Source: Alteriqipengyuania_B sp035481675 (GTDB lineage Bacteria; Pseudomonadota; Alphaproteobacteria; Sphingomonadales; Sphingomonadaceae). From it: DNA of 64,000 nt. The notes beneath the pieces are model-generated. The model saw only the letters and a list, made by a program, of their open reading frames with translations. It had not been told where the DNA came from and did no database searches. This document shows positions 16,304-23,839 of this stretch, piece after piece; within the stretch, counting starts at the first letter, position 1, and every line of letters begins with the position of its first letter. The position numbers and the translations under genes are program-made. Location: assembly GCF_035481675.1 (NCBI RefSeq), contig NZ_JAYJJW010000001.1:1945311-2009310 (forward strand). The letters are read 5' to 3'.

Positions 16304-16336
16304 AAAAAGGGCGGCCCCGCGAGGAGCCGCCCTTTT
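16304..16336. terminator. Bidirectional terminator between small membrane gene and rpsI
   Basis: AAAAAGGGCGGC (16304-16315) and GCCGCCCTTTT (16326-16336) form a stem flanked by A and T runs. It ends both the plus-strand membrane gene and the minus-strand rplM-rpsI operon. Confidence 0.85.
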
Positions 16337-16359
16337 CGTATCCGTATTGCGCGGAAGGA

Positions 16360-16890
16360 TCAGCGCTTGCTGAACTGGAAGCTGCGACGCGCCTTGGCAC
16401 GGCCGTACTTCTTGCGCTCCACCACGCGGCTGTCGCGGGTGAGGAAGCCGGCGGCCTTCACCGTGCTGCGCAGGGCCGGCTCGTACTTGGCGAGTGCCTG
16501 GCTGATGCCGTGCTTCACGGCGCCTGCCTGGCCCGACAAGCCGCCGCCCTTGACGGTGGCGACGATGTCGTACTGGCCTTCGCGCTCGGTCACCTGGAAC
16601 GGCTGGTTCAGGACCAGGCGCAGGGTCGGGCGGGCGAAGTAGACTTCCTGGTCGCGGCCGTTGACGGTGACCTTGCCTGTGCCGGGCTTCAGCCAGACGC
16701 GGGCGACCGCGTCCTTGCGGCGACCGGTGGCATAGGCACGGCCTTGGGCGTCGACTTCCTGCTCGCGCAGCGGGGCGGAGCTGGTTTCGGCAGCGCCTTC
16801 GGCCGCAGCGGTTGCATCGGCTGCCGGAGCGTCGCCGGCGATGTCCTTCAGGTCCGACAGGTCGGACACGGTGTTCTTTTCGTCAGCCAT
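16360..16890 (-). CDS. rpsI: 30S ribosomal protein S9
   Basis: 176 aa. The conserved S9 body starts near residue 50 (YATGRRKDAVARVWLKPGTGK) and ends in the tRNA-contacting tail KKYGRAKARRSFQFSKR. An N-terminal Ala/Glu/Asp-rich extension of about 45 residues makes it longer than E. coli S9 (130 aa), as in many alphaproteobacteria. Its ATG overlaps the rplM stop (ATGA). Confidence 0.96.
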   Translation of the reverse strand: MADEKNTVSDLSDLKDIAGDAPAADATAAAEGAAETSSAPLREQEVDAQGRAYATGRRKDAVARVWLKPGTGKVTVNGRDQEVYFARPTLRLVLNQPFQVTEREGQYDIVATVKGGGLSGQAGAVKHGISQALAKYEPALRSTVKAAGFLTRDSRVVERKKYGRAKARRSFQFSKR

Positions 16891-17369
16891 CACGCGGAAG
16901 CCTTGTTCTTGCGGTTCATCGAGGCAACGTCGAGCGTGGCGGGCTTCTGCCCGTCGTGCGGATGCTCCGTGCCGTTGTAGAGGTGCAGCGCCTTCATCTG
17001 CTGGCGGCCGAGCGGACCGCGCGGGATCATGCGCTCCACGGCCTTTTCCAGCACGCGGTGCGGGAAGCGGCCTTCCAGCACCTTGGCCGGGGTCGTTTCC
17101 TTGATGCCGCCGACATAGCCGGTGTGCTTGTAGTAGACCTTGTCGTTCATCTTCTTGCCGGTGAATTTCACCTTGTCGGCATTGATGACGATGACATGGT
17201 CGCCGCAATCGACATGCGGGGTGTAGCTCGGCTTGTGCTTGCCGCGCAGGTGGTTGGCGATGATCGCGGCGAGGCGGCCGACGACGAGGCCGTCGGCATC
17301 GACGATGTGCCAGTTCTTCTCGACCTCGGCCGGCTTGATCGACCGGGTCTGCTTGCTGAGCGCCTTCAT
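16890..17369 (-). CDS. rplM: 50S ribosomal protein L13
   Basis: 159 aa with the typical L13 sequence (WHIVDADGLVVGRLAAIIANHLRGKHKPSYTPH, then HIVINADKVKFTGKKMNDKVYY and ERMIPRGPLGRQQMKALHLYNG). It is the first gene of the conserved rplM-rpsI operon. The gap of about 200 bases before cutA holds the operon promoter. Confidence 0.97.
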   Translation of the reverse strand: MKALSKQTRSIKPAEVEKNWHIVDADGLVVGRLAAIIANHLRGKHKPSYTPHVDCGDHVIVINADKVKFTGKKMNDKVYYKHTGYVGGIKETTPAKVLEGRFPHRVLEKAVERMIPRGPLGRQQMKALHLYNGTEHPHDGQKPATLDVASMNRKNKASA

Positions 17370-17461
17370 GGCTGGTGGTTTCCGTTGCTGGAATGAATGG
17401 GCGAGCGGCGGGCGGCTGGACTGCGTGCGCGAATCCGGGCTGCCATCCGTTTCGAAGGCGC

Positions 17462-17490
17462 GCTTCTTGCAGAAAAGCGCCGCAAGTCAA
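17462..17490 (-). promoter_or_regulatory. Possible sigma-70 promoter for rplM-rpsI
   Basis: On the minus strand TTGACT (17485-17490) is followed after 17 bases by AGAAGC. The -35 is good and the -10 is poor. It lies about 95 bases before the rplM start. The rest of the 200-bp gap shows no other clear element. Confidence 0.3.
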
Positions 17491-17569
17491 GCGAAACAGC
17501 GGGTTTGCGGAGAGGTAAAATAATACCGCGGCGAAGATCGCGCGCCTTATTTCGGCGTGGGGATGATCG

Positions 17570-17893
17570 TTAGATGTCCTGCAGCGTCGCGCTGTCCAGC
17601 CACTGCGCGGTCACGCCCGGCACGGCATCGGCCTGCCACCCGATCACGGCAGGCTGGTCGTACGAGTGGATTTCGGCGAGCACTTCGCACGCCGCCGCGA
17701 GCCTTGCCTCGCTCGTCTTGAAAAAGACCCCGACCTCGCGCGCCGTTTGCACCTCCCCTTCCCAGCGGAAGAGCGATTCGACACCGGGCAGGATGTTGGC
17801 GCAGGCCACCAGCTTGCGGTCGAGCAGTTCGTGCGCGGCCGCCCTTGCATCCTCGAGCGTCGCGAAAGGGCACCAGATCATGGCGCCGCTCAT
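17570..17893 (-). CDS. cutA: CutA1-family divalent cation tolerance protein
   Basis: 107 aa with the CutA trimer pattern: IWCPFATLEDARAAAHELLD, LVACANILPGVESLFRWEGEV, VFFKTSEARL and IHSYDQPAVIGW. CutA1 proteins bind divalent metals such as copper, though the physiological role is unsettled. The ATG overlaps the ctaA stop (ATGA), so the two genes are co-translated; a link to copper or heme delivery for cytochrome oxidase is inference. Confidence 0.9.
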   Translation of the reverse strand: MSGAMIWCPFATLEDARAAAHELLDRKLVACANILPGVESLFRWEGEVQTAREVGVFFKTSEARLAAACEVLAEIHSYDQPAVIGWQADAVPGVTAQWLDSATLQDI

Positions 17894-18948
17894 GCGCGCC
17901 TGCCGATGGCATGGGCGGCCCAGGCGGTCGCCGCCACCAGCAGCGCGCCCACCACCTGGTGGGAGGCGGCGAGCCACAGGGCCACGCCGCTCGTCACGGT
18001 GAAGATGCCGAGCAGGATCTGCGTCCCGAACGCGGCGTGGACCGCCACCGCGGCGCGGCGGTCGGCAGGCTTGGCCTTGCGCGCCAGCACGACCAGCGCG
18101 GCGACCGCAGCCCATGCCCACCAGCGATGGAGGAAATGGAGCCAGAACGGATCGTGGGTGAAGGTCCACCATGCGCCGCGCGACCAGTCGACTTCGGGGA
18201 CCAGGCGCCCTTGCATCAGCGGCCATGTATCGGACGCGAGCCCGGCGTTGAGCCCCGCGACCCAGGCGCCCAGCAGCAACTGGACGAAAAGCACCAGCCC
18301 GACGACCGCCGCGAGGCCGGTCAGGCGCGCCGGGCGGGAATCCCCGTCGCGGGCGAGCGCCCGCAGGTCGAGGGCGGTCCACACTAGCCCGGCCAGCGTG
18401 AAGAGCGCGGTCAGGAGGTGGATGGAAAGCCAGAAGTGGCTGACGTCGGTCATCTCGCCCGTCAGGCCGGAGCGGACCATCAGCCATCCGAACGTGCCTT
18501 GCAGCCCGCCGAGCGCCAGCAGCGCCAGCAGGCGCGGCTTGTATCCGCGCGGGATCATGCCGCGCATCCAGAAGACCGCCAGCGGCACGGCAAAGGCGAT
18601 GCCGATCAGCCTGCCGAGCAGGCGGTGGAACCACTCCCAGAAGAAGATGAACTTGAAATCGGACAGCGTCATGCCCGCCGGGCCCGCCTCGAGCCGGTAT
18701 TCGGGCGTGGTGCGATATTCGGCGTATTCGGCTTCCCACTGCGCTTCCGTCAGCGGGGGGAGCGTGCCGGTCACCGGCTGCCACTGGGTGATCGACAGGC
18801 CCGATTCGGTCAGGCGGGTGATCCCGCCAACTGCCACGATCAGCACGACCATCGCGGCGACGACCAGCAGCCAGCGCGCAATCGGCCCCGGCCGCGCGCC
18901 GCCTTTCGCTATCGATTCCGCGGATATCTGCCCGGTCGCTGCGCCCAT
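17890..18948 (-). CDS. ctaA: Heme A synthase (COX15/CtaA)
   Basis: 352 aa, a polytopic membrane protein with about eight helices. Family motifs are GGITRLTESGLSITQWQPVTGTLPP at the N-terminus, FKFIFFWEWFHRLLGRLIG with heme-ligand histidine, and FLHRWWAW and ASHQVVGALL near the C-terminus. It hydroxylates the methyl group of heme O to make heme A for aa3-type cytochrome oxidase. This is the type without the loop cysteines seen in Bacillus CtaA. Confidence 0.93.
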   Translation of the reverse strand: MGAATGQISAESIAKGGARPGPIARWLLVVAAMVVLIVAVGGITRLTESGLSITQWQPVTGTLPPLTEAQWEAEYAEYRTTPEYRLEAGPAGMTLSDFKFIFFWEWFHRLLGRLIGIAFAVPLAVFWMRGMIPRGYKPRLLALLALGGLQGTFGWLMVRSGLTGEMTDVSHFWLSIHLLTALFTLAGLVWTALDLRALARDGDSRPARLTGLAAVVGLVLFVQLLLGAWVAGLNAGLASDTWPLMQGRLVPEVDWSRGAWWTFTHDPFWLHFLHRWWAWAAVAALVVLARKAKPADRRAAVAVHAAFGTQILLGIFTVTSGVALWLAASHQVVGALLVAATAWAAHAIGRRA

Positions 18949-19031
18949 GCGGCATCCATGGGGAGCGCCGCGCCGCCGCGCAAGGGCGTAACCCGCGCGG
19001 CTTGCGCATTTCGCCCGGAACCGTGGTGCCC

Positions 19032-19060
19032 TTGAAACGTGTTATGGTATCACATACATA
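19032..19060 (+). promoter_or_regulatory. Promoter of the MerC gene with an embedded Zur-like operator
   Basis: TTGAAA (19032-19037) and TACATA (19055-19060) are spaced by 17 bp. Within them TTATGGTATCACATAC (19042-19057) matches the Zur-box form TTATGnTATnACATAn at nearly all fixed positions and is roughly palindromic. A bound Zur would block the -10. The match is to remembered consensus, not a search. Confidence 0.5.
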
Positions 19061-19072
19061 GGCCACCAAGTC

Positions 19073-19444
19073 ATGACGCAGACCCAGACCCCGATTCGCC
19101 GCAGGCTCGACCGTGCCGGCATCTGGCTATCCGCCCTGTGCGCGGTGCACTGCGTTCTGGGCGTGCTGCTGGTGGCCGGGATCGGGCTCGGCGGTTCGTT
19201 CCTGCTCGATCCTATCTTTCACGAAATCGGCCTTGCCATTGCCATGCTCATCGTCGCGGTGGCCATCGGTATCGGTGCGGTCCGGCACAATCGCCCGCTG
19301 CCTTTCGTGGTCGCGATGATGGGCCTGACCTTCATGGGCGGCGCGCTGGCCGTGGGGCACGGCACGGACGAGGCGGTGCTGACCGTGATCGGCGTGACCC
19401 TGGTGGCCATCGGCCACATCCTGAACTTGCGTCATGCCCACTAG
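19073..19444 (+). CDS. MerC domain-containing membrane protein
   Basis: 123 aa with four hydrophobic segments and the MerC cysteine pair in the first helix (LSALCAVHCVLGVLLVAG), ending in His-containing NLRHAH. MerC proteins transport mercuric ion in mer operons, but chromosomal sphingomonad copies are not mer-linked. The Zur-like box directly upstream suggests zinc import or handling. It is followed by thiS, whose optional earlier start overlaps its stop. Confidence 0.8.
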   Translation: MTQTQTPIRRRLDRAGIWLSALCAVHCVLGVLLVAGIGLGGSFLLDPIFHEIGLAIAMLIVAVAIGIGAVRHNRPLPFVVAMMGLTFMGGALAVGHGTDEAVLTVIGVTLVAIGHILNLRHAH

Positions 19445-19460
19445 GGCCTATCTCGGCAGC

Positions 19461-19670
19461 ATGGCCGAACCCCGCAGCATCATCCTGAACGGCGAACCGC
19501 GCTCCACTGCGGCAGCGACGATCGGCGCGCTCGCGCTGGAGCTGGAGATCGATCCCGCGAAGATAGCGGTCGAGCGCAATGGGGAGATCGTGCCACGATC
19601 CACGCTCGGCGCCGCCCCCCTCTGCGACGGCGACGTGCTGGAAATCGTCCACTTCGTCGGTGGCGGCTAG
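19461..19670 (+). CDS. thiS: Sulfur carrier protein ThiS
   Basis: 69 aa beta-grasp protein: IILNGEPRSTAAATIGALALEL at the N-terminus and VEIVHFVGGG-type ending with the diglycine tail that becomes a thiocarboxylate. It donates sulfur to ThiG in thiazole synthesis. An ATG at 19434 is possible and would overlap the MerC stop, but family length favours 19461. Confidence 0.9.
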   Translation: MAEPRSIILNGEPRSTAAATIGALALELEIDPAKIAVERNGEIVPRSTLGAAPLCDGDVLEIVHFVGGG

Positions 19671-19728
19671 GGAATAAGCGGCGGGCAAGAGGGTTGGCTT
19701 GGCTGGGCCCTGCGCCTATCGCGCACCC

Positions 19729-20529
19729 ATGACCGACAGCCCCAATTCCGACAAGCAAGCCACCGACAGCTGGACCGTCGCCGGACGGACCTTCACCTCG
19801 CGCCTGATCGTCGGCACGGGGAAGTACAGGGATTTCCGCCAGAACGCCGACGCGCTGGCCGCCAGCGGTGCGGAAATCGTCACCGTAGCGGTGCGCCGGG
19901 TCAACGTCTCGGACCCCAAGGCGCCGATGCTGACCGATTTCATCGATCCCAAGCAGGTCACCTACCTGCCGAACACCGCGGGCTGTTTCACGGCGGAGGA
20001 GGCGATCCGCACACTGCGCCTGGCGCGCGAGGCGGGCGGCTGGGATCTCGTGAAGCTGGAAGTGCTTGGCGAAGCGCGCACGCTCTATCCCGACATGCGC
20101 GAAACGCTGAAAGCGACCGAGGTTTTGGCGAAGGAGGGTTTCCACCCGATGGTCTACTGCGCCGACGATCCGATCGCGGCGAGGCAGCTGGAAGATGCCG
20201 GCGCGGTCGCGATCATGCCGCTCGGCGCACCCATCGGCAGCGGGCTCGGCATCCAGAACCGTGTCACGATCCGCCTCATCGTGGAAGGCGCGAGCGTGCC
20301 GGTGCTGGTCGACGCAGGGGTCGGCACGGCGAGCGATGCGGCCGTGGCGATGGAGCTTGGTTGCGACGGCGTTCTGATGAACACGGCCATCGCTGAAGCG
20401 AAGGACCCGGTGCGCATGGCCCGGGCGATGAAGCTGGCGGTGGAGGCCGGGCGGGAGGCCTATCTTGCGGGCCGTATGGCCACGCGCAAATACGCCGATC
20501 CCAGCAGCCCGCTCGCCGGCCTCATCTGA
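19729..20529 (+). CDS. thiG: Thiazole synthase ThiG
   Basis: 266 aa TIM-barrel enzyme that joins deoxyxylulose phosphate, dehydroglycine and ThiS-bound sulfur into thiazole phosphate. Key segments are SRLIVGTGKY, VAVRRVNV, LPNTAGC, KLEVLGEARTLYPD with the Schiff-base Lys, MPLGAPIGSGLGIQN and VDAGVGTASDAAVAMELG. It directly follows thiS. No thiamine-pyrophosphate riboswitch was seen upstream of thiS. Confidence 0.95.
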   Translation: MTDSPNSDKQATDSWTVAGRTFTSRLIVGTGKYRDFRQNADALAASGAEIVTVAVRRVNVSDPKAPMLTDFIDPKQVTYLPNTAGCFTAEEAIRTLRLAREAGGWDLVKLEVLGEARTLYPDMRETLKATEVLAKEGFHPMVYCADDPIAARQLEDAGAVAIMPLGAPIGSGLGIQNRVTIRLIVEGASVPVLVDAGVGTASDAAVAMELGCDGVLMNTAIAEAKDPVRMARAMKLAVEAGREAYLAGRMATRKYADPSSPLAGLI

Positions 20530-20562
20530 GCGCAACAGGCTTTCCGTCCGTCGCAAGTTGAC

Positions 20563-20588
20563 GGAACATCGCCCCATTTCAAACCGTT
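20563..20588 (+). promoter_or_regulatory. EcfG (general stress response) promoter of csbD
   Basis: GGAAC (20563-20567), 17 bases, CGTT (20585-20588): a full match to the alphaproteobacterial EcfG consensus GGAAC-N16/17-CGTT. It lies 84 bases before a CsbD-type gene, a classic stress-response target, so function and site agree. Confidence 0.75.
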
Positions 20589-20671
20589 ACCTATTCGAGC
20601 CGCCCCCCCGGCGACTTGCACCGGACCGATCCCCCCAGGCCCGCTGCACCCTCGAAGAACGGAGACATATC

Positions 20672-20842
20672 ATGGGCGAACTGACCGAGAAGATCAAAGG
20701 CAACACCAACGAAGCCATCGGCAACGTGAAGCAGGAATCGGGCAATTCCGAGACCCGCGCCGAAGGCCGCGCGCAGGAACGCAAGGGCGAAGCCCAGCAG
20801 ATCAAGGGCGAAGTCGAAGGCGCACTCGGCAACGACGTCTGA
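20672..20842 (+). CDS. CsbD family stress protein
   Basis: 56 aa, highly charged, with the CsbD repeat pattern (LTEKIKGNTNEAIGNVKQESG, then AQQIKGEVEGALGN). CsbD-type proteins are small, hydrophilic and strongly induced by general stress; their molecular role is unknown. GGAGA lies upstream of the ATG at 20672. Flanked by an EcfG promoter and a strong terminator, it forms a one-gene stress unit. Confidence 0.9.
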   Translation: MGELTEKIKGNTNEAIGNVKQESGNSETRAEGRAQERKGEAQQIKGEVEGALGNDV

Positions 20843-20867
20843 TCGAAAGCCACAGCTGATACGAATG

Positions 20868-20895
20868 GGGCCGCGGGGATCACCGCGGCCCTTTT
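20868..20895 (+). terminator. Intrinsic terminator after csbD
   Basis: GGGCCGCGG (20868-20876) and CCGCGGCCC (20883-20891) form a 9-bp perfect stem followed by TTTT. Confidence 0.85.
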
Positions 20896-20978
20896 CGTAT
20901 GCCCCGGCGACGAGCGTTTACGCTTCGCTAACCATATTGCGCGACAGTCTCCCTCGGAAATTCAGGGGGAATGCGACG

Positions 20979-21500
20979 ATGGGCGTTATGGCAAACGGAT
21001 CGCTGGCAATCGCGGAGTGGCGGGAGTTCGCCAGCTTCAGCGGGGCCGAGCAGGCCTATATCGAACGCGCGCTCGACATCGGCCTCGCCCGGCGCGACGC
21101 TTTCCGCGATCCGATGGGCAAGGACGCGACTGCAACGCGTCGCCACTACATCGCCTACCAGCAGCTGAAGGCGCTGCGCGGCACGATCCCGGCGGCCTAT
21201 TCGCGCGACGAGCTTGATTGCTTCATGGCGGAGCTGATCGGCCTTGCCCGGTTCGACCTGTCGTGCGGCGCGATCCAGAGCTTTTCGGCCTTCCGCTTCC
21301 TGTACGAACGCCTGCTGGGTGCCGCCGTGCGCCCGTGGCTGCCGGCCGCCTTCTGCGCCGCCGCCGCCCTGCCGCAGATCGACCCGCCGCGCCGCAAGGA
21401 CCTGCTGCAATCGCTCAGCGAAGCCGCCGCCACCGCGCCCGGCTGGAGCGAAACCGAGCCGCAGTTCTTCCCGGAACAGGTAGAGCTGGACGTGGCCTGA
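20979..21500 (+). CDS. Hypothetical soluble protein
   Basis: 173 aa, Ala-rich and mainly helical by composition, with no signal peptide or membrane segment. It contains GAEQAYIERALDIGLARRDAF and FSAFRFLYERLLGAAVRPWLPAAFCAA. I do not recognise a family. The start may be the ATG at 20979 or 20988. Upstream, TTTA-N7-CTAACC (20917-20932) weakly resembles a CtrA box. Confidence 0.6.
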   Translation: MGVMANGSLAIAEWREFASFSGAEQAYIERALDIGLARRDAFRDPMGKDATATRRHYIAYQQLKALRGTIPAAYSRDELDCFMAELIGLARFDLSCGAIQSFSAFRFLYERLLGAAVRPWLPAAFCAAAALPQIDPPRRKDLLQSLSEAAATAPGWSETEPQFFPEQVELDVA

Positions 21501-21506
21501 GCCGGG

Positions 21507-21908
21507 CTACTCCCCGCTCAGCTCTTCGAAAATCAGGTAGGTGACCGTAGTGTCGCCGACATTGACCACTTCGTGCCAGGCGACACCCTCGCTTGAATAG
21601 CTGGAGCCGGTTTCGATCGTCGCCGTGCGCTCTCCGTCCGCAGACACGAGTTTCATCGTCCCCCCGGTGAGGGCATAGCCGAAATGGGCGGGGTGGAAAT
21701 GCCGCTCGTGCCCGACACCCGGCGGAAAGGTGCAGCGCAAGACCCGGCGGTCGGAAGTCTGGTAAAGGCGCTCGCACACGCTCTCGCCAGCCCACCCGGC
21801 CTCTAAAGCGCCGGGCAGGGAATCGTTGCCTGGAGCGGTCGCGTTCGCACAGCCGCCCAGGAGCGCCAGCGCAGTGCAGGCGACGATTATCGGTAGTGAC
21901 TGGCGCAA
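21507..21908 (-). CDS. Cupin-fold lipoprotein
   Basis: 133 aa. A lipoprotein signal peptide (ACTALALLGGC, lipobox Cys20) is followed by a single cupin domain with the histidine-rich metal motif HERHFHPAHFGYAL and a C-terminal strand ending EGVAWHEVVNVGDTTVTYLIFEE. Expected location is the periplasmic face of a membrane. Substrate unknown. It lies directly after the acyl-CoA ligase gene on the same strand. Confidence 0.72.
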   Translation of the reverse strand: MRQSLPIIVACTALALLGGCANATAPGNDSLPGALEAGWAGESVCERLYQTSDRRVLRCTFPPGVGHERHFHPAHFGYALTGGTMKLVSADGERTATIETGSSYSSEGVAWHEVVNVGDTTVTYLIFEELSGE

Positions 21909-21909
21909 G

Positions 21910-23721
21910 CTAACTCCGGTACAGCCCGTCCAGCCGTTCTTGGTAGCGGTCGCGGATCTTGTGGCGGCGGATTTTCATCGAGGGGGTCATTTCCTCGTTC
22001 TCGATGGCGAAGGGCTCGTCCGCAAAGGCGAACTGGCGGACCTTCTCGATCACCGACAATTCCTTGTTCACCCGGTCGACGGCGGCGCGCACGGCGGTCT
22101 TGAAGGCGGGCAGCTGTTGCAGCGCTTCCATGTCGAACTTCTCGCCGTTGGCGCGCGCCCATTCCACCGCCCATTCGGCATCGGGCACGATCAGCCCGAC
22201 GATGTAGGGCCGCTTGTCGCCCGCCACCATCGCCTGCGCAATCTCCGGCTGCAGGGTCAGCATGCCTTCGACCTTTTGCGGGGCGACATTGTCCCCCTTG
22301 TCGTTGACGATCATGTCCTTCTTGCGGTCGGTGATGACGATGCGGTTCTTGTCGTCGAGGTGGCCGATATCGCCCGTGTGCAGCCAGCCGTCCTGCAGCG
22401 TGCGCGCGGTTTCCGCCGGATTCTGCCAGTATCCCTGCATCACCAGTTCCCCGCGCACGAGGATCTCGCCGTCGTCGGCGATCTTCACCTCGACCCCGCG
22501 CATCGGCGGGCCGACGGTGTCCATCTTCAGCCCGGCAGCGGGCCGGTTGCAGCTGATCACCGGTGCGGCTTCGGTCTGGCCGTAGCCCTGCAGCATGGTA
22601 AGGCCCATCGCCTGGAAGAAATTGCCGACTTCCGGGTTAAGCGGCGCGCCGCCCGAAACCATTGCCTTCATCCGCCCGCCGAACTTGTCGCGGATCTTCG
22701 GGCGCAGCGTCTTTTCGAGGATGAAGTCCATCGGCTTGTCGCGCAGCCGCGTCTTGCCGCCGCGGGCATTCTCCACGATGCGGAGCGCGCGGTCCATCAT
22801 GTAATTGGCCGCCTTGCCCTGCTTTTCGACCTGCTTGATGATGCGCGTGCGCAGCACTTCGAACAGGCGCGGGACCACGACCATGATCGTCGGGCGCGTT
22901 TCCTCGATATTGCTGGCGAGCTTCTCCAGCCCCTCGGCATAATAGATTTCCGCACCTACCGCGATCGGCAGGAATTGCCCGCCAGTGTGCTCGTAGGCGT
23001 GGGAGAGGGGCAGGAACGACAGGAAACGCTCCTCGTCGATGCCGAAATCTTCCTGCAGGATGTCGGCCGCGCCGGTCGCATTGGTCAGGATGGCGCCGTG
23101 GTGCTGCAACACGCCGCGCGGGGCGCCGCCGGTGCCGCTGGTGTAGATGATGCAGGCGGTGTCGGCCCGGCCAATGCCCTCAAGCCGCTTGTCCACCGCC
23201 TTGCGGTTGGCGGCCGCGTCGCCGCTGACCATCTGGCTCCATGCGTGGCAGGTGAAGCCCATCGACTGGCTGCGCTTCACGCCGTCGATCGGGATGATGT
23301 GTTCCGCCGCGCCGGAGCGCATCATGGCGGGGATCAGCGGCTGGGCGAGCTTGTCGGAACTCACGATGACGGCCCGCGCGCCCGAATTGTCGAGGATGTG
23401 CTGGTGGTCGCGCTCGGTATTGGTGACGTAGGCGGGCACGGTGATGCAGCCGGCGGCCATGATGCCGAGGTCGGCGATGCACCATTCGGGGCGGTTCTCG
23501 CTCACGATCATGACCCGGTCGCCAGCCTCCAGCCCCAGGCTGCGCAGGTTTTCGGCAAGGTTGCAGACCTGGTCCGCCACTTCGCGCCAGCTCATCGTCT
23601 GCCAGCCGCCCTCAAGTTTCGCGCCGAGGAACGGGGCGTCGCCCTTGGCGTCGGCGCGCTGGAAGAACAGTTCGACCAGGCTGCTCACCCGGTCCATGGC
23701 TTCGATGTCGATCACGGCCAA
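21910..23721 (-). CDS. Long-chain acyl-CoA synthetase (AMP-binding enzyme)
   Basis: 603 aa AMP-forming ligase. The P-loop motif reads YTSGTGGAPRGVLQHHGA, the A5 motif GYGQTEAAPVIS, the A7-A8 region WLHTGDIGHLDDKNRIVITDRKKD, and the C-terminus carries the KGDNVAP segment. The P-loop differs from the common SGTTGxPKG: Gly replaces Thr and Arg replaces Lys. The TTG at 23721 has GAGAGG seven bases upstream; the ATG at 23697 is the alternative. Fatty-acid activation is the likely role, chain length unknown. Confidence 0.88.
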   Translation of the reverse strand: MAVIDIEAMDRVSSLVELFFQRADAKGDAPFLGAKLEGGWQTMSWREVADQVCNLAENLRSLGLEAGDRVMIVSENRPEWCIADLGIMAAGCITVPAYVTNTERDHQHILDNSGARAVIVSSDKLAQPLIPAMMRSGAAEHIIPIDGVKRSQSMGFTCHAWSQMVSGDAAANRKAVDKRLEGIGRADTACIIYTSGTGGAPRGVLQHHGAILTNATGAADILQEDFGIDEERFLSFLPLSHAYEHTGGQFLPIAVGAEIYYAEGLEKLASNIEETRPTIMVVVPRLFEVLRTRIIKQVEKQGKAANYMMDRALRIVENARGGKTRLRDKPMDFILEKTLRPKIRDKFGGRMKAMVSGGAPLNPEVGNFFQAMGLTMLQGYGQTEAAPVISCNRPAAGLKMDTVGPPMRGVEVKIADDGEILVRGELVMQGYWQNPAETARTLQDGWLHTGDIGHLDDKNRIVITDRKKDMIVNDKGDNVAPQKVEGMLTLQPEIAQAMVAGDKRPYIVGLIVPDAEWAVEWARANGEKFDMEALQQLPAFKTAVRAAVDRVNKELSVIEKVRQFAFADEPFAIENEEMTPSMKIRRHKIRDRYQERLDGLYRS

Positions 23722-23839
23722 AGCGGCACCTCTCGTTCTGTGCGACCTGCAATAGTTGCAATGGCAACCGGATGGCGGGGTTTAGGGTTCCGCCGCGCCC
23801 GCCGCAAGCGTGCGCGGCCTGCGCGCGGCCTGCGCGCCG

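Noticed and set aside
19445..19728. TPP riboswitch for thiS-thiG
   Set aside because: No CUGAGA-type thi-box sequence was found before thiS or thiG; the genes follow the MerC gene closely.
20917..20932. CtrA box before the 173-aa hypothetical gene
   Set aside because: TTTA-N7-CTAAC has two deviations in eight positions; too weak to claim.
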